Assembly: GCF_014199395.1 (NCBI RefSeq)
Contig: NZ_JACIJM010000005.1
Span: 186,001 to 250,000 of the forward strand
Direction of reading: 5' to 3'
Origin: Yoonia ponticola
Lineage (GTDB): Bacteria; Pseudomonadota; Alphaproteobacteria; Rhodobacterales; Rhodobacteraceae
Length of the DNA stretch: 64,000 nt
In this document: positions 35,219 through 43,870 of the stretch, piece by piece
How the letters are laid out: the number at the start of each line of letters is the position of its first letter
Position numbering within the stretch: the first letter of the stretch is position 1
The notes under the pieces: generated by a model
Database searches by the model: none
Told to the model about the DNA's origin: nothing
Seen by the model: only the letters and a program-made list of their open reading frames with translations
Translations under genes and position numbers: made by a program

Positions 35219-36190
35219 TTGGTACTAGACAGCAGTATCGGTAGTGAAACGTTGGACCATTCAGATGTCATTTATCATTATACGACGCTTGAAGGTCTAA
35301 TTGGGATCGTTCAGTCGAGATCAATTCGGCTTTCGCATATCCGTGCATTAAATGATCCTCGCGAAGATGTAGCGGGCCGTAGGTTGGTTGACGGTTTGTT
35401 AGATGGCCTTGGATATCTACCAGGAAGCAAAGAGGCCAAAGCATTAGCTTTGATGAAGCAAGCATACGCAAGTATTGCCTCTGACATTGTTTTCTTTGGA
35501 GCATCCTATTCATCGCAACGTGACTCTCTTGCTCAATGGTTGGAGTATGGCGGACGAGGAACTGGAGTTTGCATTGGGTTTCGCAGAAACGCGTTGACTT
35601 CGCACGATGGTGATCACGAATTAGTTCAGATCGCATACACTCAGACGGAGTTTTTGACTGCGGTTCAAAAGATCTATTCTGATTTTCATTCTAAGTTGAT
35701 GAAATATGATGAGAGCGAACTCAGCACGAAGTACACAGAGAATGTTGACAGTATTTCTGATCGGCAAGAAGAAATGTTCGCTGATTGCTTTGGATTTACA
35801 AGAGATATTTTGAAGCAAGCGGGATCGTTCAAAGATTCCTCATGGCAGCACGAAAACGAAACGCGGCAGATCGCGTTTACCTATTCATTTGGTAAAGGTG
35901 AAAATTCGACCTTAAAAATCCCTGAGTCATTGGAAAAGGCTTGTTCGGGTAAAGTTCAGTATCGAGCAAGTCAAAATACGATAATTCCCTACATTTCTGC
36001 GGAATTCCAACCGGATGTTTATGATGGCGACGATGAGGACGTGATTGCTTTGGGAGAGATTTATCGGGCAATTGAGAGCGTCACAATTGGGCATAAGTGT
36101 AACGCCAACATCGAAATCGTTAGCGCAATGCTAAATGCTTCAAAATTCCGAAGTTTTATCGTTAAAAAATCGGCATGTGAGTTTGTTTGA
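35219..36190 (+). CDS. DUF2971-family protein in AT-rich DNA
   Basis: A 323-residue protein recognisable as DUF2971 from its start: VIYHYTTLEGLIGIVQSRSIRLSHIRALNDPRE. The family also keeps a central SQRDSLAQWLEYGGRGTGVCIGF stretch (about residues 100-122). The function is unknown; members are common in accessory and defence islands. The DNA is visibly richer in A and T than its neighbours and prefers A/T-ending codons, a sign of recent transfer. The start is TTG, directly after the lepA stop; a GGATGGG at the end of lepA could act as its ribosome-binding site. Confidence 0.8.
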   Translation: MVLDSSIGSETLDHSDVIYHYTTLEGLIGIVQSRSIRLSHIRALNDPREDVAGRRLVDGLLDGLGYLPGSKEAKALALMKQAYASIASDIVFFGASYSSQRDSLAQWLEYGGRGTGVCIGFRRNALTSHDGDHELVQIAYTQTEFLTAVQKIYSDFHSKLMKYDESELSTKYTENVDSISDRQEEMFADCFGFTRDILKQAGSFKDSSWQHENETRQIAFTYSFGKGENSTLKIPESLEKACSGKVQYRASQNTIIPYISAEFQPDVYDGDDEDVIALGEIYRAIESVTIGHKCNANIEIVSAMLNASKFRSFIVKKSACEFV

Positions 36191-36194
36191 GGTT

Positions 36195-36608
36195 TTAACC
36201 CCTAATCCCCACACGCCTCCGCCGCAGCGTCTCTAACTGCGCTAGCAAGTCCGCCTCTTGTGACAGGTACAGCTTGCCCAGCTCGTCCGTCTCGGCCAGC
36301 ATCAGCTCTTGATCCGCGCCCAAAATCTCGGTCAGCCGCGCCAGCATAAACGTCCGCAGCACTGCGTTCATGCGCTCTTGGTAGACCCCGCGTCCCAGCT
36401 TGCGGAAAAACTTGGCCACGTCCGAATCCACCCGTAGCGTGATCCGTATTTTCTCCGGCACAACGTCCAGCGGGATGTCCGCCCATTCGCGGGGCAGGAT
36501 CGTGCGGACAAGGTCGGGGTGGCGGAAATCCCACAGCGTTTCAGACGCGACCAGCATCATTTCCGAATAGCGTTTCTCGTCGATAGCGGACATTTTCTTG
36601 GGCGGCAT
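36195..36608 (-). CDS. BrnA-type antitoxin family protein, without BrnT
   Basis: A 137-residue protein whose middle (about residues 52-92) matches the BrnA antitoxin family: KIRITLRVDSDVAKFFRKLG, then YQERMNAVLRTFM, a ribbon-helix-helix DNA-binding fold. The last 40 residues are acidic and helical. In brnTA systems BrnA neutralises the RNase BrnT and represses the operon. No BrnT gene is adjacent, so this is an orphan antitoxin or a stand-alone repressor. Three GTGCACG repeats lie 73-101 bases upstream. AAAGG is 8 bases before the ATG. It is convergent with the DUF2971 gene. Confidence 0.78.
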   Translation of the reverse strand: MPPKKMSAIDEKRYSEMMLVASETLWDFRHPDLVRTILPREWADIPLDVVPEKIRITLRVDSDVAKFFRKLGRGVYQERMNAVLRTFMLARLTEILGADQELMLAETDELGKLYLSQEADLLAQLETLRRRRVGIRG

Positions 36609-36680
36609 TGGCGGACCTTTCAGCGTGTGAATGCCTCGTTATGCCGTCAATTCCTTACCGGATTTCAAAGGGTCCGCGCG

Positions 36681-36709
36681 GTGCACGGGTTGTGCACGCC
36701 TTGTGCACG
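36681..36709. repeat. Three 11-bp direct repeats upstream of the BrnA-type gene
   Basis: GTGCACG occurs at 36681-36687, 36692-36698 and 36703-36709, each start exactly 11 bp from the next, with T-rich or mixed spacers. GTGCAC is itself a palindrome. One-turn spacing is what cooperative ribbon-helix-helix binding needs, so this is a candidate operator of the BrnA-type protein. Confidence 0.7.
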
Positions 36710-36713
36710 CAAG

Positions 36714-37457
36714 TCACATGTCCAAATACGCCGAAACCGACGCTTCGAATTCGCGCGGTTTTTCGGCGTGCAACCAATGCCCCGCACCCGGAATTTTGGC
36801 GAATTTAGCGGCTGGGAACAGCGCTTTGATTGCAGGCCGATCGTCGGATTTCACGTAGTCAGAGGTCGCGCCAGACAGGAACAGCGTCGGCCCGTCGAAC
36901 GTCCCTTGAACGCTCGGAAAACCGACGATCTTGGGCATCTCTGCCGCCAAGACGTCGAGGTTTAACTTCCAGCGTTTCTCTTTGATATCAATGGATTGCA
37001 GTAGAAAGTCATCGACGCCCGGATCTAACCCAACCAGATGCGCCTTCGCGTCAGCGCGGTTATTGACCGCGTCCATATCGACGCCGCGCATCGCGTCCAA
37101 CGGCCCCATCTGCGTGTGACTGTAGGCGACGGGCGCGATATCCGCGACGATCAACTTGTTGATTTTATGCGGGTTTTCCAAGGCCAGCACCATGGACGCC
37201 TTGCCGCCCATCGAATGTCCCAGCACGTCAACAGGGCCATCAATGACGTCAGCCAGATCACCAGCCATGTCGCTATAAGATTGCGTGTCAAACCAAGGGC
37301 TTAACCCATGATTCCGCATGTCCACAACGATGACCTGACGGTCCGCAGACAGTCGTTTCGCGATCACACCCCAATTGCGCGCGGACCCGAATAAACCATG
37401 TGCAATCAGCAGGTTAGGTTTGTCGGTTTGTTCGCCATGGATGATCGTGTGTAGCAT
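36714..37457 (-). CDS. Alpha/beta hydrolase (YbfF-like esterase)
   Basis: A 247-residue hydrolase with an oxyanion HGLFGSARNWG (about residues 18-28), VVDMRNHGLSPW, the nucleophile elbow GHSMGGKAS (about residue 94), and the catalytic His in GAGHWLHAEKP near the end. It resembles the YbfF/acyl-CoA esterase group; the natural substrate is unknown. AGGAGA is 8 bases before the ATG at 37457. It is divergent from the next gene by 48 bases. Confidence 0.9.
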   Translation of the reverse strand: MLHTIIHGEQTDKPNLLIAHGLFGSARNWGVIAKRLSADRQVIVVDMRNHGLSPWFDTQSYSDMAGDLADVIDGPVDVLGHSMGGKASMVLALENPHKINKLIVADIAPVAYSHTQMGPLDAMRGVDMDAVNNRADAKAHLVGLDPGVDDFLLQSIDIKEKRWKLNLDVLAAEMPKIVGFPSVQGTFDGPTLFLSGATSDYVKSDDRPAIKALFPAAKFAKIPGAGHWLHAEKPREFEASVSAYLDM

Positions 37458-37505
37458 TCGGTTCTCCTGCGTTGACCTTGAAGGCCCACCATTTATATTG
37501 CCACA

Positions 37506-37877
37506 ATGGCCGAAGAAATGCTTCAAAATCAAGTGGATGAAATCCGAGCACTGCTCGCGGCGAAACTACGCGCGCGTGGGCAAACGTTAGACGTCCAACT
37601 GCGCAAAGCTGGGCGGCAATTACCACGCCGCTTGCGCCGCGATGCAAAGGTCGTCGTCGATGCGATGACCGTCGCGGAAAATCCGAAATTGGCGCGGATG
37701 AACGACGACGCTGCAACGCGTAAAGCCGCGCAAAACTTGATAAATTTCCTCAAAACCATTGATCCAGCGGATCGGCTGAAAGGTCGCATTTTAGGTATAT
37801 TGGGGACGATCTCTGCCGTGTTGATCGTCACATTTATCGTTGTTGTTTACGTTTTAGTAAAACGTGGTCTGCTATAA
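37506..37877 (+). CDS. Tail-anchored small protein, function unknown
   Basis: A 123-residue protein. The first 90 residues are charged and helical (many Arg and Lys, for example RRLRRDAKVVVDAM), followed by one transmembrane helix at the C-terminus (about residues 98-118, ILGTISAVLIVTFIVVVYVL). I do not recognise a named family. Its last 31 bases overlap the end of the convergent DUF817 gene. Confidence 0.75.
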   Translation: MAEEMLQNQVDEIRALLAAKLRARGQTLDVQLRKAGRQLPRRLRRDAKVVVDAMTVAENPKLARMNDDAATRKAAQNLINFLKTIDPADRLKGRILGILGTISAVLIVTFIVVVYVLVKRGLL

Positions 37878-38695
37878 CGACGCATCGGCCGATTTTCAGC
37901 GCCCTCGCGGGGCGTTACCCGTACAACCAGTGTGACCGTCGCGAAGGAGACATAAAGTAGCAAATACCACGCCCCCATTTTCGCAAATCGCACCATTTCA
38001 AACGCCGATTGACCGGAATACAGCCACGTCCCCGTCGCAGTTCCAATATTCTCTGCGATCCACAGGAAAAAGCTAGAGAAAAACGCGGCAAGCGGCAGTG
38101 GCATCCACAGCCAACGGCGTCTGACTCGAAACCAAATTTGGGTGCGACCATAAAGAATGATAGTAGCCGCAAACAGAAAGTAACGTATGTCGATGATAAA
38201 ATGGTGGCTGAAAAAGTTGATATAGACGAGCGTCGCCAATCCGTAGTGCAGCCACAAAGGCGGGAAAGGGGCCATTTCCATGTCGAATAGCCGCACCACC
38301 CTTGCCATATAGCTGCCGACTGCTGCGTACATAAAACCAGTGTAAAGCGGTACGTCGTAGATGCGAATGATGCTGGGATCAGGGTAGCTCCACGATCCGG
38401 CGTGAACTTTGAAAATTTCCATCGCTGTGCCGGTGATGTGGAACAGTAAAATAACGCGGGCTTCGCTGATCGTTTCTATGCCTGTCTTCAGAAACAAAAC
38501 TTGAAGGGCAATTGCGATAAAGAGAAGCGCATCATAACGGGCCAGCGCCCAGCTTTCCTGCCATATCATTCGCGTCAGGATCATCGCGATGAGAAGGCAA
38601 ATGCCAAATATACATGCTGAGGCTTGTTTTAGGCCGAAATGGAAGAGCAGTTGGATGATGCCACGAAATGTCGTGAGAGGCGCAATGTCTGTCAT
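37847..38695 (-). CDS. DUF817-family membrane protein
   Basis: A 282-residue protein with about eight hydrophobic helices. Diagnostic stretches are TGTAMEIFKVHAGSWSYPDP and YDVPLYTGFMYAAVGSYMARV (about residues 90-135), characteristic of DUF817 integral membrane proteins. The function is unknown. A GTG five codons upstream could also start it. The C-terminal codons overlap the preceding convergent gene by 31 bases. Confidence 0.85.
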   Translation of the reverse strand: MTDIAPLTTFRGIIQLLFHFGLKQASACIFGICLLIAMILTRMIWQESWALARYDALLFIAIALQVLFLKTGIETISEARVILLFHITGTAMEIFKVHAGSWSYPDPSIIRIYDVPLYTGFMYAAVGSYMARVVRLFDMEMAPFPPLWLHYGLATLVYINFFSHHFIIDIRYFLFAATIILYGRTQIWFRVRRRWLWMPLPLAAFFSSFFLWIAENIGTATGTWLYSGQSAFEMVRFAKMGAWYLLLYVSFATVTLVVRVTPREGAENRPMRRYSRPRFTKT

Positions 38696-38745
38696 GAGAG
38701 TGTATCGCACAACGATTGCGGGGTGTTAAGGTGTTCTATGGAAAT

Positions 38746-38776
38746 GCCTTCCCCAACTCAGAGAGATGGGAAAGGC
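38746..38776 (-). terminator. Terminator after glyA
   Basis: GCCTTCCCCA (38746-38755) pairs with TGGGAAAGGC (38767-38776) with one mismatch. On the minus strand it is followed by ATTTCC. It lies 14 bases past the glyA stop. Confidence 0.65.
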
Positions 38777-38789
38777 AGAGTTATTAGGA

Positions 38790-40085
38790 TTACAGGTTCG
38801 GATAAATTGGGAACTTGTCGCAAAGCGCTTCGACTTCGGCGCGAACCTTAGCTTCGACATCGGCGTTTCCGTCTGGGCCGTTCGCGGCAAGACCGTCGAC
38901 AACTTCGACAATCCAATCGGCGATCTGACGGAATTCGGCTTCGCCAAAACCACGTGTTGTCCCCGCAGGAGACCCCAGACGAATACCAGAAGTGATCATC
39001 GGTTTCTCAGGGTCAAACGGAATGCCGTTTTTGTTGCATGTGATGTGGGCGCGGCCCAAGGCAACTTCAGTTGCGTTACCTTTCACGTCTTTTGGACGCA
39101 AATCAACCAACATCAAATGGCTGTCAGTCCCGCCTGAAACGATATCTAAGCCGCCTTTCATCAGTTGATCCGCAAGGGCCTGTGCGTTTTTCACGACCTG
39201 CTCTTGGTAGCTTTTGAATTCTGGGCGCAATGCCTCGCCAAAGGCCACGGCTTTACCGGCGATGACATGCATCAACGGGCCGCCTTGGATGCCTGGGAAA
39301 ATGGCAGAGTTGAATTTTTTCGCGAGTGCTTCGTCGTTGGTCAGGATCATACCGCCACGTGGACCACGCAACGTTTTATGCGTCGTTGTCGTCGCAACAT
39401 GGGCGTAGGGGAACGGTGATGGATAGATGCCAGCGGCGACAAGGCCAGCGAAATGGGCCATATCGACCAGCAGATACGCACCAACAGAATCCGCAATCTC
39501 GCGCATACGTTTGAAATCAATGATCCGTGGAATGGCAGAACCGCCTGCGATGATCATTTTGGGGTTATGTTCGGTCGCCAATGCCTGCACTTCGTCGTAA
39601 TCCAGTAGGCTATCTTGCTTGCGCACACCGTATTGCACAGCGTTGTAAATCTTACCGGATTGGTTCGGTTTGGCGCCGTGAGTCAGGTGTCCGCCAGCGT
39701 CGAGCGACATGCCTAGAATCGTGTCGCCAGGTTGAATTAATGCTTGGTAAACACCTTGGTTGGCTTGCGAGCCAGAGTTCGGCTGCACATTCACAAACTC
39801 GCAACCAAATAACTGCTTAGCACGATCAATGGCAAGGTTTTCAGCAACATCAACATGTTGGCAGCCACCGTAGTAGCGACGGCCCGGATAGCCTTCGGCG
39901 TATTTGTTGGTTAATACGCTGCCTTGGGCTTCCATAACCGCGGCTGAGACGATGTTTTCTGAAGCGATCAATTCGATCTCTTTGCGCTGGCGCTTGAGTT
40001 CGAGCTGCATTGCTGCGTGCAGTTCTGGGTCGCGCGTGGCGATGGTTTCAGTGAAAAAGCCGGTGTCGCGTACAGTGTCGGTCAT
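38790..40085 (-). CDS. glyA: Serine hydroxymethyltransferase
   Basis: The 431-residue PLP enzyme interconverts serine and glycine with tetrahydrofolate, feeding one-carbon metabolism. Key features are [13 protein letters not shown] near the N-terminus, [12 protein letters not shown], and the PLP lysine in [14 protein letters not shown] (about residue 238). Length and motifs are complete. It is divergent from nadK across 177 bases, in which I saw no recognisable riboswitch. Confidence 0.96.
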   Translation of the reverse strand: MTDTVRDTGFFTETIATRDPELHAAMQLELKRQRKEIELIASENIVSAAVMEAQGSVLTNKYAEGYPGRRYYGGCQHVDVAENLAIDRAKQLFGCEFVNVQPNSGSQANQGVYQALIQPGDTILGMSLDAGGHLTHGAKPNQSGKIYNAVQYGVRKQDSLLDYDEVQALATEHNPKMIIAGGSAIPRIIDFKRMREIADSVGAYLLVDMAHFAGLVAAGIYPSPFPYAHVATTTTHKTLRGPRGGMILTNDEALAKKFNSAIFPGIQGGPLMHVIAGKAVAFGEALRPEFKSYQEQVVKNAQALADQLMKGGLDIVSGGTDSHLMLVDLRPKDVKGNATEVALGRAHITCNKNGIPFDPEKPMITSGIRLGSPAGTTRGFGEAEFRQIADWIVEVVDGLAANGPDGNADVEAKVRAEVEALCDKFPIYPNL

Positions 40086-40262
40086 GGCGGAAAATCCCCT
40101 TGAGTGGCAAGTTAGCGTTGTCTTAACGCAGGAACGCCGGTCTCAAAAGCATCAAAACGACCATGAACGTTATGAGCCCGCCATGATCAGTTTCCGATCC
40201 GTTGCTTGCGTTTCTTTGTTGATCGGGGGATGTCTTAGAGGAATGTTAAGGAAATCAGTGTT

Positions 40263-41027
40263 ATGCCTCGTCATCAGATAGCGTTTCTGGCCAGTCCGGT
40301 GCCCTTGGCACAAGAGGCGTTGGTTGCCTTGTCCAAAGCGCATGGAAACGTGCCGCAAGAGGAAGCTGACGTCATTGTGGCGTTGGGCGGCGATGGTTTC
40401 ATGCTGCAAACGCTGCATGCTACACAAAAGCTGTCAGCGCCCGTTTATGGCATGAACAGGGGAACTGTCGGGTTCTTGATGAATGAATTTCACGCTGATG
40501 ATTTGCGTGCGCGGCTGAATGTGGCCGAAGAAGAGGTGATCAATCCATTGGTCATGAACGCGCTAACGGTAGACGGGCAAATGCACGAACTACTGGCGAT
40601 CAACGAGGTGTCGCTTTTGCGGGCTGGTCCACAAGCCGCGCGATTGCGGATTTCTGTGGACGGTAAAGTGCGCATGAAAGAATTGGTGTGCGACGGGGCG
40701 TTAGTGGCGACGCCCGCTGGATCAACGGCGTATAATTACTCGGCCCATGGTCCGATTTTGCCGATTGGCTCTGATGTTCTGACCTTGACGGCGATGGCCG
40801 CATTTCGGCCACGGCGGTGGCGTGGCGCATTGCTACCGAAGCGTGCCGTAGTCAGGTTTGATGTGATCGACAGCGCAAAACGACCTGTCATGGCGGACGC
40901 GGACGGTAAGTCTGTAAAAAATGTCGCCAGCGTTGAAATTCGATCTGATCCGGATGTGCAGCATCGGATTTTGTTCGATCCGGGCCATGGATTGGAAGAA
41001 AGATTGATCCAAGAGCAGTTCGCTTAA
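40263..41027 (+). CDS. nadK: NAD kinase
   Basis: A 254-residue cytoplasmic kinase that phosphorylates NAD to NADP. The GGDG motif is at residues 42-45; NRGTVGFLMN and TPAGSTAYNYSAHGPILP are the NAD-binding signatures. The size is that of the short alphaproteobacterial form. The start follows AGGAAATCAGTGTT. Confidence 0.95.
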   Translation: MPRHQIAFLASPVPLAQEALVALSKAHGNVPQEEADVIVALGGDGFMLQTLHATQKLSAPVYGMNRGTVGFLMNEFHADDLRARLNVAEEEVINPLVMNALTVDGQMHELLAINEVSLLRAGPQAARLRISVDGKVRMKELVCDGALVATPAGSTAYNYSAHGPILPIGSDVLTLTAMAAFRPRRWRGALLPKRAVVRFDVIDSAKRPVMADADGKSVKNVASVEIRSDPDVQHRILFDPGHGLEERLIQEQFA

Positions 41028-41081
41028 TAATTTTGTAGGTAATTCCTGCGATGGTCGTTTGATCAGCAGTTGGGAGGCCCG

Positions 41082-41432
41082 ATGAATTTATATCAATGCT
41101 CTGTCGATCTAAAAGACGACGCCAAGGCCGTCGCGTTCGCCGTGGCGATTGAGGCATGGATGGCATATTTGCAATCTAAAGGGGTAATCGCCGATTGGCG
41201 ATTATACCGTCGAAAGCTGGGGTTTGGTGCACCAGTGGCCCGAGATTTCCAGCTTGAAATCGAGGTTGAAGACATGGCGCAGCTTGATCGTGCGTTTCGA
41301 TTTACCGGTTCGGACGATGTTCACGTCGAACGGCTGTATACGACGGTTCATCAAATGATCGGCGCGGTTGATGTGGCCTTATATCGGCCATTTCCTGATC
41401 CAGAGAGGGCCGAGCGGATGGCGCTGATTTGA
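41082..41432 (+). CDS. DUF6614-type small protein
   Basis: A 116-residue soluble protein. MNLYQCSVDLKDDAKAVAFA, GVIADWRLYRRKLGFGAP and IEVEDMAQLDRAFRF resemble the roseobacter family I know as DUF6614; no function is known. It has a ferredoxin-like alternation of strands and helices. GGGAGG is 5 bases before the ATG. It ends at a hairpin shared with the convergent malic enzyme gene. Confidence 0.7.
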   Translation: MNLYQCSVDLKDDAKAVAFAVAIEAWMAYLQSKGVIADWRLYRRKLGFGAPVARDFQLEIEVEDMAQLDRAFRFTGSDDVHVERLYTTVHQMIGAVDVALYRPFPDPERAERMALI

Positions 41433-41438
41433 TTGATA

Positions 41439-41461
41439 GGGGCGACTAGAACAGCCGCCCC
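41439..41461. terminator. Hairpin between the DUF6614-type gene and maeB
   Basis: GGGGCG (41439-41444) pairs with CGCCCC (41456-41461) in the 35-base gap between two convergent genes. It is short and has only an A/T-mixed tail. Confidence 0.5.
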
Positions 41462-41467
41462 AATATA

Positions 41468-43747
41468 TTAACCGTAATGCGCAACTGGTGTTCCTGCGAG
41501 CGCAGACATGTTCAGCAGGCCACGGGTTGTGATCGACGGCGTGACGATATGTGCCTTGTTTCCGAGGCCCATCAGGATCGGCCCAACTTCTAATCCGCCG
41601 CCTTTCATCTTCAGGATATTACGGACGCCGGACGCGGCATCGGTATTTCCAAAGACAAGGCAATTTGCGGGGCCGGGCAAATGAGCATTGGGGAAAACAC
41701 GGTTTCGCAATTCGACGTCCAGCGCGGAATCAACGTGCATTTCGCCTTCGTAATCAAAGTCGCGCGGGGCGCTGTCCAGAATCGCCATCGCTTCGCGCAT
41801 CCGCTGCCCTGACGAATTGTCGAGGTTGCCGAATTGGCTGTGCGAACAGAGCGCGATTTTTGGGTCGATGCCAAAACGGCGGATGTGTCGCGCGCAACTG
41901 ATCACTGTTTCGGCGATCTGATCTGGCGACGGCTCAGCGTGAACTTGGGTGTCGGCGATGAATAGCGGTCCGTCTTCCAAGATCATCAGCGATAGCGCCG
42001 CGACAGGGTGAAGCGTTGCAGAGCCAAGGATTTCGGTCACGTATTTCATGTGCCAGAGGAACTGCCCAAAGGTGCCGCAAATCAGCGAATCCGCCTCGTT
42101 GCGATGCACCATGACCGCACCAATCGCGGTGGTGTTGGTCCGCATGATTGCACGGGCAAGATCGGGCGTGACGCCGCGCCGCGCCATGATGTCGTGGTAG
42201 GTGCTCCAATAATCGCGGTAGCGCGGATCGTTTTCAGGGTTCACGATTTCGATATCGATGCCGGGCTTGATTTTCAGGCCAGCACGTTCCGCGCGGGCTT
42301 GAATGACCTCTGGTCGGCCAATCAGGATTGGCTGTTCTGTGGTTTCTTCCATCACCGCTTGTGCGGCGCGGAGTACACGTTCGTCTTCGCCTTCGGCAAA
42401 GACGATCCGACGGCTGGCGCTACGGGCTGCTTCGAAAACCGGACGCATCAAGAAAGCGGATTTGAAAACAGATCCATCAAGGTTCGCTTTGTACGCCTCA
42501 AGATTTTCGATTGGACGTTGGGCAACACCGCTTTCCATCGCGGCCTTGGCGACAGCCGTGGCGACGACGCCCATTAGGCGCGGATCAAATGGTTTTGGGA
42601 TTAAGTAGTCAGCGCCAAATGTCAGCTGTTCGCCAGAATAGGCGGCGGCGGCTTCGGCAGATGTCGTTTCGCGGGCGAGGGCTGCGATTCCGTCAACGCA
42701 GGCGATTTTCATGGCATCGTTGATGTCTGTCGCACCGACGTCGAGTGCGCCCCGAAAGATGAACGGGAAGCAAAGAACGTTGTTTACTTGGTTCGGAAAG
42801 TCGCTGCGTCCGGTGGCGATGATCGCGCGGGGTGCAACGCTGCGGGCGTCTTCGGGCGAGATTTCCGGATTGGGGTTAGCGAGTGCAAAGATGATCGGGT
42901 TCTCGGCCATTTTCGCGACCATGTCCGGTTTCAGAACACCGGGGCCAGAGAGGCCGAGGAACAGATCGGCATCGTCGATCACATCCATCAAGGTGGCTGC
43001 GGTTTTGCCTTGGGCAAAGTCGGCTTTTTGCGGCGTCATGTCTTTTTCGCGGCCCTCGTACACGAGGCCTTCGATATCACACAACCATACGTTTTCGCGT
43101 TTCACGCCAAGTTTAAGCAACATATTGAGACATGCGATGCCAGCCGCGCCACCGCCGGTTGAGACGATTTTGATGTCTTCGAATTTCTTACCAGCAACGC
43201 GCAGCGCGTTGGTCGCGGCGGCCCCGACGACAATCGCAGTGCCGTGTTGGTCGTCGTGGAAAACGGGAATGTTCATCCGTTCGCGGCAGATTTTCTCGAC
43301 GATAAAGCAGTCCGGTGCTTTGATGTCTTCAAGGTTAATCGCGCCGAATGTGGGACCGAGCGCACAGACAATTTCAGCGAGCTTCACGGGGTCAGGTTCG
43401 TCGAGTTCGATATCAAAACAGTCGATGTTCGCGAATTTTTTGAACAGAACTGCCTTGCCTTCCATGACGGGTTTCGACGCCAGCGCACCAATATTGCCAA
43501 GGCCCAAAACAGCAGTACCGTTGGTGACAACGCCGACCAAGTTGCCGCGTGTGGTGTAGTCGCGGGCGGTGTCAGCGTTTGCTTTGATTTCAAGGCAGGC
43601 TTCGGCGACGCCGGGCGAATAGGCGCGGGATAGGTCGCGGCCGTTTGCAAGTGGCTTTGTCGCGCGGATTTCCAGTTTTCCGGGCTTGGGAAACTGGTGA
43701 TATTTCAGCGCCGCTTCCCGAAGAGCGTCTTTTGCGTCGTCCGTCAT
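41468..43747 (-). CDS. maeB: NADP-dependent malic enzyme fused to a phosphotransacetylase-like domain
   Basis: A 759-residue two-domain protein. Residues about 1-420 are malic enzyme (malate to pyruvate and CO2) with YSPGVAEACLEI, VFHDDQHGTAIV and the NADP fold VSTGGGAAGIACLNML. Residues about 430-759 are a phosphate acetyl/butyryltransferase domain (RIVFAEGEDERVLRAAQ at its start), which in MaeB proteins is regulatory and binds acetyl-CoA. The start follows AGGGTGAG. Length is normal for MaeB. Confidence 0.96.
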   Translation of the reverse strand: MTDDAKDALREAALKYHQFPKPGKLEIRATKPLANGRDLSRAYSPGVAEACLEIKANADTARDYTTRGNLVGVVTNGTAVLGLGNIGALASKPVMEGKAVLFKKFANIDCFDIELDEPDPVKLAEIVCALGPTFGAINLEDIKAPDCFIVEKICRERMNIPVFHDDQHGTAIVVGAAATNALRVAGKKFEDIKIVSTGGGAAGIACLNMLLKLGVKRENVWLCDIEGLVYEGREKDMTPQKADFAQGKTAATLMDVIDDADLFLGLSGPGVLKPDMVAKMAENPIIFALANPNPEISPEDARSVAPRAIIATGRSDFPNQVNNVLCFPFIFRGALDVGATDINDAMKIACVDGIAALARETTSAEAAAAYSGEQLTFGADYLIPKPFDPRLMGVVATAVAKAAMESGVAQRPIENLEAYKANLDGSVFKSAFLMRPVFEAARSASRRIVFAEGEDERVLRAAQAVMEETTEQPILIGRPEVIQARAERAGLKIKPGIDIEIVNPENDPRYRDYWSTYHDIMARRGVTPDLARAIMRTNTTAIGAVMVHRNEADSLICGTFGQFLWHMKYVTEILGSATLHPVAALSLMILEDGPLFIADTQVHAEPSPDQIAETVISCARHIRRFGIDPKIALCSHSQFGNLDNSSGQRMREAMAILDSAPRDFDYEGEMHVDSALDVELRNRVFPNAHLPGPANCLVFGNTDAASGVRNILKMKGGGLEVGPILMGLGNKAHIVTPSITTRGLLNMSALAGTPVAHYG

Positions 43748-43870
43748 TTTCTCACCCTGAAGTTATTTGTTTAATGGTAAACTACTTTTCTTGCCCTAAG
43801 GAAAGCACCCAGCAAAGAACATGGATCAACTTTGCTTGCAAATCGTCAAGAGGCGGGACAATTTGCGCGT

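Noticed and set aside
36794-36806. TTTTGGCGAATTT inside the YbfF-like hydrolase gene
   Set aside because: It matches only part of the repeat core and is explained by the coding sequence.
40086-40262. Possible riboswitch upstream of glyA
   Set aside because: I looked for a glycine, SAM or tetrahydrofolate riboswitch fold and found no convincing conserved core.
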